Source: Candidatus Delongbacteria bacterium (GTDB lineage Bacteria; CAIWAD01). Taken from it: a DNA stretch of 64,000 nt. Where the stretch lies: assembly GCA_041675285.1 (NCBI GenBank), contig JBAYTZ010000010.1:1-64000 (forward strand), given 5' to 3'. Under the pieces are notes generated by a model. It was not told where the DNA came from. It saw only the letters and a program-made list of their open reading frames with translations, and searched no databases. Shown piece by piece: positions 44,494 to 51,383 of this stretch. Within the stretch, counting starts at the first letter, position 1, and each line of letters starts with the position of its first letter. Both the position numbers and the translations under genes were made by a program.

Positions 44494-45381
44494 ATGACCA
44501 CGAACCGGATCCTCCCCCGGAAACCCGGGCATCGCGCCGCCGCCAGTGCTCGGCGGACGGGCCCCGCCGGGCGGACCCTTCAGCGCTTGGCTGGACTTCT
44601 GCTGCTGCTGCCGGTTCTGGTGGCCGGGCCGGCCCTGGCCCAACCGGAGAGCTCCCAGGGCGTGGCCTTCGACGAGCACCTGGGCGAGATCCTCCCCGGC
44701 GAGATCGTCCTGCGCGACGAGGCCGGCAACCCCGTCCAGCTGGCCCAGCTGGTTGACCGCCCCACCATCCTCAACTTCGTCTACTTCGACTGCCCGGGCG
44801 TCTGCACGCCGCTGCTGAACGAAGTGGCCGACGTGCTGGGCAAGTCCGATCTGGACCCGCGCCGCGAGCCCTTCCAGATCCTCACCGTCAGTTTCGAGCC
44901 CCGGGACACGCCCCAGGTGGCGGCGGAGAAGCGCGCCAACTACCTGGCCCTGCTCAGCCGGCCCCTGCCGCCCGAGACCTGGCGCTTCCTGACCGGCGAC
45001 GCGGAGGAGCTGCGCCGCCTCACCGCCGCGGCGGGCTTCAGCTACAAAAAGGCGGGCTTCGAGTACATCCACCCCGGTGGCCTGATCCTGCTCTCGCCCG
45101 AGCGCAAGATCGTGCGCTACCTCTACGGCACGGAATTCCTGCCCTTCGACTTCAAGATGGGCGTGCTGGAGGCGGCCAAGGGCACAGTGCTGCCCACCAC
45201 AGCGCGCCTGCTGACCATCTGCTTCAGCTACGACCCCCAGGGCCGGACCTACGTCTTCAACCTCCTCAAGGTGGTGGGCGGGGCCATGCTGAGCGTGGTG
45301 GGCTGCTTCGGCCTCTACCTGCTGCTCACGGCCCGGCGGGGTCGCAGCGGGCTGGGGCGCGCGGCCCGGCGGCCGGCATGA
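44494..45381 (+). CDS. SCO1/SenC-type copper chaperone
   Basis: About 295 aa. The N-terminus is Arg-rich with a signal or anchor (about 25-52), then the thioredoxin-like SCO fold. FDCPGVCTPLLNEV holds the copper CxxxC, and FEYIHPGGLILL carries the third ligand, His. It delivers copper to the CuA site of cytochrome oxidase in the periplasm; its place before the cox genes fits. The C-terminus adds a second hydrophobic stretch (about 253-275), unusual for small SCO proteins. The ATG at 44494 is 6 nt past AGGTGAAG. Confidence 0.9.
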   Translation: MTTNRILPRKPGHRAAASARRTGPAGRTLQRLAGLLLLLPVLVAGPALAQPESSQGVAFDEHLGEILPGEIVLRDEAGNPVQLAQLVDRPTILNFVYFDCPGVCTPLLNEVADVLGKSDLDPRREPFQILTVSFEPRDTPQVAAEKRANYLALLSRPLPPETWRFLTGDAEELRRLTAAAGFSYKKAGFEYIHPGGLILLSPERKIVRYLYGTEFLPFDFKMGVLEAAKGTVLPTTARLLTICFSYDPQGRTYVFNLLKVVGGAMLSVVGCFGLYLLLTARRGRSGLGRAARRPA

Positions 45382-45427
45382 CGGAGACACGACTAGCACC
45401 AGACGCGGACATACGACAGGAGGCGGC

Positions 45428-47044
45428 ATGAGCGACACGACACGGGCGGCGGCGATCCCGCGCGGCTACCTGGGGACCGAGGGCGGGAGCGGCCTGAAGT
45501 CCTGGATCTTCTCCACGGACCACAAACGCGTGGGCCTGCTCTACCTGATGGCCATCAGCTTCTTCTTCCTGGCGGCCATGCTGCTGGGGCTGACCATGCG
45601 CGCCGAACTGCTCATGCCGGGCGAGCAGCTGGTGAGCGCGCGGGTCTACAACTCGCTGTTCACCCTGCACGGGGTGATCATGATTTTCCTCTTCATCATC
45701 CCGGCCATTCCGGGCGTGCTGGGAAACTTCATGCTGCCCCTCCAGCTGGGCGCCGAGGACGTGGCCTTCCCGCGCCTCAACCTGCTCTCGTGGTGGGTCT
45801 ACATGGCGGGCGCCAGCCTGGCGCTGCTCAGCCTGTTCGGCGGCGGCGTGATGGACACGGGCTGGACCTTCTACGCGCCCTACAGCATCCGCACGGGCTC
45901 CAACGTAAGCTTCGCCGTGCTGGCGGCCTTCGTGCTGGGCTTCTCGAGCATCCTGACGGGCCTGAACTTCATCACCACCATCCACCGCATGCGCGCGCCC
46001 GGGATGGGCTTCTTTCGCATGCCGCTCTTCGTCTGGGGCCTCTACGCCACCAGCTGGATCCAGGTGATCGCCACCCCCGTGGTGGGCATCACGCTGGTGC
46101 TCGTGGTGCTGGAGCGCATGCTGGGAATCGGCTTCTTCGATCCGGCGCGCGGCGGCGATCCCATCCTCTACCAGCACCTGTTCTGGATCTACAGCCACCC
46201 GGCCGTGTACGTGATGATCCTGCCCGGGATGGGCATCATCAGCGAGATCCTGCCCACCTTCGCGCGGCGTACGATCTTCGGCTACAAGGCCATCGCGCTC
46301 AGCTCCATGGCCATCGCCGCGGTGGGCTACCTGGTCTGGGGCCACCACATGTTCACGGCGGGCATGAGCGACGAGAGCCGCGTGATCTTCAGCCTGCTGA
46401 CCTTCCTGGTGGCCATTCCCACCGGCATCAAGATCTTCAACTGGGTGGCCACGCTCTACAAGGGCAGCATCGCCCTGGACAGCCCCATGCTCTGGGCGAT
46501 GGGCTTCATCTTCCTCTTCAGCATCGGCGGCCTGACGGGCCTGGTGAACGGCGCGCTCTCCACGGACATCCACGTCCACGACACGGCCTTCGTGGTGGGC
46601 CACTTCCACTACACGATGTTCGGCGGCGCGGGCATCGCCTTCTTCGCCGGCCTGCACTACTGGCTGCCCAAGATCTTTGGCCGCCGCCTCTTCGAGAAGC
46701 CGGCCAAGTGGGCCTTCGCGCTGGTCATGGTGGGTTTCAACACGCTCTACTTCCCCATGCTCATCCTGGGGATCCAGGGCATGCCGCGCCGCTACCACGA
46801 CTACCTGCCGGAGTTCCAACCCCTGCACGCGCTCTCCACGGTGGGTTCGTGGATCATCGCCACGGGCATCCTGCTGATGATCTGGAACCTCTGGCGCAGC
46901 GCGCGCCACGGCGAGCCCGCCGGCGACAATCCCTGGGGCGGCACCACGCTGGAATGGCAAACCACCAGCCCGCCGCCCACGCTGAACTTCGACCGACCCA
47001 TCACCGTGACCCGGGATCCCTACGACCACGGAGGCGCCGCATGA
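45428..47044 (+). CDS. ctaD: caa3-type cytochrome c oxidase subunit I (A2 type)
   Basis: A 538-aa heme-copper oxidase catalytic subunit with about 12 helices. The CuB/cross-linked-Tyr region reads WIYSHPAVYVMILPGMG, i.e. the YSHP version rather than GHPEV, which marks the A2 subtype lacking the D-channel Glu. GYLVWGHHMFTAGM and VVGHFHYTMFGG provide the other CuB and heme His ligands. AGGAGG precedes the ATG. Subunit III begins with an ATGA overlap at 47041. Confidence 0.96.
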   Translation: MSDTTRAAAIPRGYLGTEGGSGLKSWIFSTDHKRVGLLYLMAISFFFLAAMLLGLTMRAELLMPGEQLVSARVYNSLFTLHGVIMIFLFIIPAIPGVLGNFMLPLQLGAEDVAFPRLNLLSWWVYMAGASLALLSLFGGGVMDTGWTFYAPYSIRTGSNVSFAVLAAFVLGFSSILTGLNFITTIHRMRAPGMGFFRMPLFVWGLYATSWIQVIATPVVGITLVLVVLERMLGIGFFDPARGGDPILYQHLFWIYSHPAVYVMILPGMGIISEILPTFARRTIFGYKAIALSSMAIAAVGYLVWGHHMFTAGMSDESRVIFSLLTFLVAIPTGIKIFNWVATLYKGSIALDSPMLWAMGFIFLFSIGGLTGLVNGALSTDIHVHDTAFVVGHFHYTMFGGAGIAFFAGLHYWLPKIFGRRLFEKPAKWAFALVMVGFNTLYFPMLILGIQGMPRRYHDYLPEFQPLHALSTVGSWIIATGILLMIWNLWRSARHGEPAGDNPWGGTTLEWQTTSPPPTLNFDRPITVTRDPYDHGGAA

Positions 47045-47742
47045 GCCGCTTCTTCCAGCGCCTGTTCGGCACGCCCGCCGCTGGCGAACCACGACGCTCG
47101 GCCGAGGTCCTGGCCGCGGAGAGCGGGACTGCGCACGCGGCCGGCCACGCGCCGCACAAGGACTACGAGGGCGCCAAGACCGGGATGTGGATCTTCCTGT
47201 TCACCGAGCTGCTGCTCTTCGGCGGGCTCTTCCTGGTCTACTCCGTCTACCGTCTGCTCTACACGCACGAATTCCACCTGGCCGCCGCCCACCTGAACCG
47301 CGTGCTGGGCGTGACCAACACCTTCGTCCTGCTCACCAGCAGCCTGACCATGGTGCTGGCCGTGACCGCCATCCAGCGCGGGGACCGCCGGAGCACGCTG
47401 AACACGCTCTTCTGGACCCTCTTCCTGGCCGGGACCTTCCTCGTGATCAAGGCCTTCGAGTGGGGGGCCAAGTTCTCCCATGGCCTCTATCCCGGTTCCG
47501 AGCACCTGCGCGAGCTGCCCGCCGGCGAGGGCCTGTTCTACGGCCTCTACTTCGTGATGACCGGCCTGCACGGTTTCCACGTCGTGGTGGGCATGATCCT
47601 GCTCAGCGTGGTGGCGCTCCGGGTGCGCAGCGGCCGCGTCCACCAGGGCGACTTCGTCCTGCTGGAGAACGCCGGCCTCTACTGGCACCTGGTGGACCTG
47701 GTCTGGATTTTCCTGCTGCCGTTGTTCTACCTGACGAACTGA
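47041..47742 (+). CDS. ctaE: Cytochrome c oxidase subunit III
   Basis: A 233-aa polytopic subunit III with about five helices, starting about residue 45 (GMWIFLFTELLLFGGLFLVY). The conserved FVMTGLHGFHVVVGMILL and YWHLVDLVWIFLLPLFYL mark the family. The N-terminal 40 residues are hydrophilic and not conserved. It overlaps subunit I by 4 bp and is followed by subunit IV after 11 nt. It stabilises subunit I and shields the proton path. Confidence 0.94.
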   Translation: MSRFFQRLFGTPAAGEPRRSAEVLAAESGTAHAAGHAPHKDYEGAKTGMWIFLFTELLLFGGLFLVYSVYRLLYTHEFHLAAAHLNRVLGVTNTFVLLTSSLTMVLAVTAIQRGDRRSTLNTLFWTLFLAGTFLVIKAFEWGAKFSHGLYPGSEHLRELPAGEGLFYGLYFVMTGLHGFHVVVGMILLSVVALRVRSGRVHQGDFVLLENAGLYWHLVDLVWIFLLPLFYLTN

Positions 47743-47753
47743 GGGAGGGAGTC

Positions 47754-48098
47754 ATGCACGAGCCTACATCCGTGGCGAACGCGCACACCGGCGTCACACA
47801 TGCCGACGCGGCACACGCCGACGCGGCGCACGCCCCGCAGCCCTACTCGGTCTTCATCCTGACCTGGGTGGCCCTAATGGCCCTCACCTGTGTCACGGTG
47901 GGCGCCTCGATCTACTGGCCCGGCACCGTGGGCACGGCCGTGGCCATGGCGGTCACGCCGCTCAAGGCCACGTTGGTGCTGCTGGTCTTCATGCACCTGA
48001 AGTGGGAGCCCGTGGGCTTCCGCTGGATGTTCCTGTCGGCGGTGGGCATCATGGCCGTTTTCATGGGCCTCACCTTCTTCGATTATCTCTACCGCTAG
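47754..48098 (+). CDS. Cytochrome c oxidase subunit IV (CyoD-like)
   Basis: A 114-aa protein with three hydrophobic helices (about 35-55, 60-80, 88-110) typical of bacterial subunit IV. The His/Ala-rich head includes the imperfect repeat HADAAHADAAHA. GGGAGG is upstream. It assists assembly of the oxidase and sits between subunits III and II. Confidence 0.83.
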   Translation: MHEPTSVANAHTGVTHADAAHADAAHAPQPYSVFILTWVALMALTCVTVGASIYWPGTVGTAVAMAVTPLKATLVLLVFMHLKWEPVGFRWMFLSAVGIMAVFMGLTFFDYLYR

Positions 48099-48107
48099 GA
48101 GCCGAGC

Positions 48108-49001
48108 ATGCAAGGAGCCTCAAGCTACGCGGGTCTGGTCGATCAGGCCTTCTGGTACATCCTCGGCGTCTCGGCCCTGCTCTTGGTCGGCATCACGGCG
48201 GTGATGATCGGCTTCGCCGTGCGCTACAGCCGCAAGCGCAACCCGAACCCCTCGCAGATCCACGGCAGCGTGCTGCTGGAGACGCTCTGGACGGTGATCC
48301 CGACCCTCTTGGTGCTGACCATGTTCTGGTACGGTTGGACGGGATTCCGCGTGATGCGCACCGTCCCGGCGGACGCCCTGCCCATCAAGGTCACGGCCCG
48401 CATGTGGAGCTGGTCCTTCGAGTATCCCGACGGCCGCAAGTCCCCCGAACTGGTGGTGCCCGCGGGGCGCCCGGTGAAGGTGCTGCTGGAGAGCCAGGAC
48501 GTGATCCACTCCTTCTTCGTGCCGGCCTTCCGGGTCAAGGAGGACGCCATGCCGGGCCGGGTGAACCACGCCTGGTTCCAGTCCGACAAGCCCGGCGAGT
48601 ACGACCTGTTTTGCGCCGAGTACTGCGGCGACCAGCACTCGCGCATGCTCAGCAAGGTGCGCGTGCTGCCGGCGGCCGAGTACGCCGTCTGGCAGGCCAA
48701 CCCGCCCGCCTTGCTGACGGGACCGGACCTGCTGGCCGCCAAGGGCTGCACCTCGTGTCACAGCCTGGACGGCAGCCGCCTGGTGGGTCCCTCCTTCAAG
48801 GCCCTGGCGGGACGCCGGGAGACCGTCACCTCGGGCGGCGTGGACAAGGAGATCAGCGTGGACGAGGCCTACGTGCGGCGCTCCATCCTGGAGCCCAAGG
48901 CCGATCTGGTGAAGGGCTACGACCCGGTGATGCCCGAGCAGCGCAGCCAGTTGACGGACGACGAACTGGACGAGATCGTCCGCACCTTGCTGGGGCTGTG
49001 A
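48108..49001 (+). CDS. ctaC: Cytochrome c oxidase subunit II with fused cytochrome c (caa3)
   Basis: A 297-aa protein with two N-terminal helices (about 15-40, 56-78) and a cupredoxin domain with the CuA site CAEYCGDQHSRM (about 170-181, together with H133 in DVIHSFFVP). A C-terminal cytochrome c has its heme site at CTSCHSLDG and a Met candidate in VMPEQ. The fusion makes this a caa3 oxidase, able to take electrons straight from complex III. It is placed last among subunit genes. AGGAG is just ahead of the ATG. Confidence 0.95.
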   Translation: MQGASSYAGLVDQAFWYILGVSALLLVGITAVMIGFAVRYSRKRNPNPSQIHGSVLLETLWTVIPTLLVLTMFWYGWTGFRVMRTVPADALPIKVTARMWSWSFEYPDGRKSPELVVPAGRPVKVLLESQDVIHSFFVPAFRVKEDAMPGRVNHAWFQSDKPGEYDLFCAEYCGDQHSRMLSKVRVLPAAEYAVWQANPPALLTGPDLLAAKGCTSCHSLDGSRLVGPSFKALAGRRETVTSGGVDKEISVDEAYVRRSILEPKADLVKGYDPVMPEQRSQLTDDELDEIVRTLLGL

Positions 49002-49025
49002 TGGTGTGTCACCCATTCGTTTGGG

Positions 49026-49048
49026 ATCCCCCGGTCAAGCCGGGGGAT
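49026..49048. repeat. Palindromic REP-like hairpin, copy 3
   Basis: Identical 9-bp stem and TCAAG loop to copies at 7-29 and 1889-1911. It sits in the 155-bp gap between subunit II and heme O synthase genes and may act as a partial terminator or RNA-stability element. Confidence 0.78.
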
Positions 49049-49156
49049 GACGTCGGATTGCTGGAGGATGACGCCAGATTGGCCAGGATGCTCGACACCA
49101 CCGGCCTTCGCTAGGGCAAGACCACGGCCAATTCGAACGAGCAGGGGAATGCCGCC

Positions 49157-50041
49157 ATGAAGACGCTGCTGGAGCTGATGAAGGTGAAGATCACCATCGC
49201 GGTGACCTTCACCACCGCCGTGGGCTACGTGCTGGCCCGCGGGCGCTTCGACGCGGGCATCCTGCTGCCGCTGCTGGGTCTCTTCCTCCAAGCCGGCGGC
49301 GCGGCGGCACTCAACCACGTCCAGGAGGCGGACATCGACGGCCTGGTGCCGCGCACGGCCCGCCGGCCCATTCCGTCCGGCCGGGTCACGCGCGGCGGCG
49401 CGCTGGGTCTGGCCGCCGGCCTGCTGGCGCTGGGCAGCGCCATCCTCTGGGCGGGCTCCGGCGGGTGGCCCGTGGCCGTCGGGCTGGCCACCGCCGTCCT
49501 CTACAATGGCGTCTACACGCCGCTCAAGCGCATCACGCCCTTCGCCGTACTGCCCGGCAGCCTGATCGGCGCCCTGCCGCCGCTGGCGGGCTGGCTGGCC
49601 GGCGGGGGCTTCCCCCAGGACCTCACCATCCACCAGGTGGCCTTCTTCTTCTTCATCTGGCAGGTGCCGCACTTCTGGCTGCTCCTGCTCTTCCACGAGA
49701 ACGCCTACCGCGAAAACGGCCTGCCCAGTCTGTTCGACCGCTTCGAACGGCGCCAGATCCTCCGGCTGACCTTCAGCTGGACGGCGGCCACGGCCATCGC
49801 CGGGCTGCTGATGCCGCTCTTTCGCGCCGTGCGCCACGACCTGACGGGCTGGCTGATCGCCCTCTCCGCCGCGCTGCTGATCGGGTTGGCGGCGCGCTGG
49901 CTGGCCGCGGGCTTCCGCAAGGTCCCAACGGAACCGGCCGCCGGGGAGACCGGCGGCCGCGTCTTCATCCGCTGCTTCATGGCGATCAACAGTTACGCGC
50001 TCTTCGTGATGCTGGCGCTGATCCTCGACCGGGTGGTCTGA
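49157..50041 (+). CDS. ctaB: Protoheme IX farnesyltransferase (heme O synthase)
   Basis: A 294-aa UbiA-family membrane prenyltransferase that adds a farnesyl group to heme b for heme O/A of the oxidase. NHVQEADIDGLVPRT holds the conserved N..D..D and RT, and RRPIPSGR follows. VLYNGVYTPLKRITP is the second motif (about 115-130). It has about seven to nine helices. AGGGGAA is upstream. Its position after the cox genes matches its task; the REP-like hairpin lies between. Confidence 0.93.
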   Translation: MKTLLELMKVKITIAVTFTTAVGYVLARGRFDAGILLPLLGLFLQAGGAAALNHVQEADIDGLVPRTARRPIPSGRVTRGGALGLAAGLLALGSAILWAGSGGWPVAVGLATAVLYNGVYTPLKRITPFAVLPGSLIGALPPLAGWLAGGGFPQDLTIHQVAFFFFIWQVPHFWLLLLFHENAYRENGLPSLFDRFERRQILRLTFSWTAATAIAGLLMPLFRAVRHDLTGWLIALSAALLIGLAARWLAAGFRKVPTEPAAGETGGRVFIRCFMAINSYALFVMLALILDRVV

Positions 50042-50063
50042 GGCCGCAGGCTTCCCCCTCTCA

Positions 50064-51242
50064 TCAAGCGCGAGGCGAATCCGCCAACACGTGACCCACC
50101 TGCCGCACCTGGATGGCCCGGGCACCGAAGGCGGCGTCCACGCTTTCCCCGGCGTACACGATCCAGCGGTTGCGGGCAGGGCGGCCCGTGGCCTTCTCGA
50201 AGGCTGTGAATCCCCGGGTGAACTCTTCGTGGAGGGTCTGGGCGGACTTGATCTCCACCAGCAGGGGACCTTCAGCGGAGTCCGCCACCAGATCCACCTC
50301 GTGGCCTCCATGGTCGCGGTAGAAGCTGAGGTTGCTGCGCAACCCCGAGTTGAAGCGCGCCTTGACGAACTCGCCCACCACCAGGTTCTCGAACAGCGCG
50401 CCGGCCAGGGGATGGTTGGCCAATTGCCGCGCCTCTTCCACCCCCAGCAGAAAGGCCGCCAGCCCCACATCGTGGAAATAGAGCTTGGGCATCTTCACCA
50501 GGCGCTTGCCGATGTTGGCATGCCAGGGCGGCAGCAGGAACACGATGTAGGCCGCCTCCAGCACGCTCAACCACTGGCGCAGGGTGGATGCCGCCACGCC
50601 CACCTCGCCGGCCAGGGAGTTCAGATTGAGCAATTGCCCCACCCGTCCGGCACAGAGGGTCAGGAAGCGCTGGAAGTGGGACAGCAGGCGGATCTCCCCT
50701 TGCAGGCGTACATCCCGCTCCAGGTAGGTTTGGATGTACGCGGAATGCGCGGCGTAGGGCGGCAGCTTGGCGGCATGGATGCGCGGGTAGAACCCGCTGA
50801 AGAGCAGCTCCGGGAACTCTGGCAGCAAACCGGCCGCGGACAGTTCGGCCATGCTGAGGGGCAGCAGGTGCAACAGGGCCGTGCGGCCCGCCAGCGATTG
50901 GGACACGGCCTGGCGCAGCCCCAGTTGCTCGCTGCCGGTGAGCACGAAGCGCCCAGGCCGCTCGTCGGCATCCACCAGCACTTGCACGGTGCTGAGCAGC
51001 TCCGGGGCCCGCTGGATTTCGTCCAGCAGCACGCCCTCCGGGAAGCGTCCGAGGAAGCCACGGGGATCGGCCAAGGCCTGGGCTCGAACCTGTGGCTCCT
51101 CAAGATTGACATGGGCCAACTGGGGGAAGGCCTGGCGGGCCAGGGTGGTCTTGCCCGACTGGCGCGGACCGGTGAGGGTCAGGATGGGGAAGTTGCCGGC
51201 CAGTTCCGCGGCAACTTGTGTCATTTGGCGTTGGATGTACAT
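50064..51242 (-). CDS. AAA ATPase with DUF4143 (restriction-like) C-terminus
   Basis: A 392-aa protein with an N-terminal P-loop (GPRQSGKTT, Walker B VLLDEIQRAP) and the C-terminal DUF4143 region that has restriction-endonuclease-like residues (GGHEVDLVA...GPLLVEIKSA). Such ATPases are widespread and poorly understood, often seen near mobile or stress-related genes. I chose ATG 51242, where AGGA lies about 9 nt upstream, although ATG 51251 is close. A 33-bp palindrome directly precedes it. It stands between respiratory and protease genes without a clear link, possibly acquired. Confidence 0.82.
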   Translation of the reverse strand: MYIQRQMTQVAAELAGNFPILTLTGPRQSGKTTLARQAFPQLAHVNLEEPQVRAQALADPRGFLGRFPEGVLLDEIQRAPELLSTVQVLVDADERPGRFVLTGSEQLGLRQAVSQSLAGRTALLHLLPLSMAELSAAGLLPEFPELLFSGFYPRIHAAKLPPYAAHSAYIQTYLERDVRLQGEIRLLSHFQRFLTLCAGRVGQLLNLNSLAGEVGVAASTLRQWLSVLEAAYIVFLLPPWHANIGKRLVKMPKLYFHDVGLAAFLLGVEEARQLANHPLAGALFENLVVGEFVKARFNSGLRSNLSFYRDHGGHEVDLVADSAEGPLLVEIKSAQTLHEEFTRGFTAFEKATGRPARNRWIVYAGESVDAAFGARAIQVRQVGHVLADSPRA

Positions 51243-51257
51243 GTCAATCATCCTGTT

Positions 51258-51290
51258 GTGAAATTCGTCGATAGTATCGACAAATTTCAC
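51258..51290. promoter_or_regulatory. Long palindrome at DUF4143 gene promoter
   Basis: Two 16-bp arms (51258-51273 and 51275-51290) match at 15 positions around a single central base. The core GTCGATAGTATCGAC is perfect. It is AT-rich against the GC-rich background and lies just before the ATPase gene. It could be an autoregulator or repressor site, a hairpin at the 5' end of the mRNA, or a recombination target. Confidence 0.75.
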
Positions 51291-51383
51291 ACACGACGCA
51301 AGGTGAGCATGAGGTCCACGACCCCGGTGTTCCTCCTTTCGCACCAACTCAACGGAAACGGCTGCCGGGGAGACCGGCGCGCG

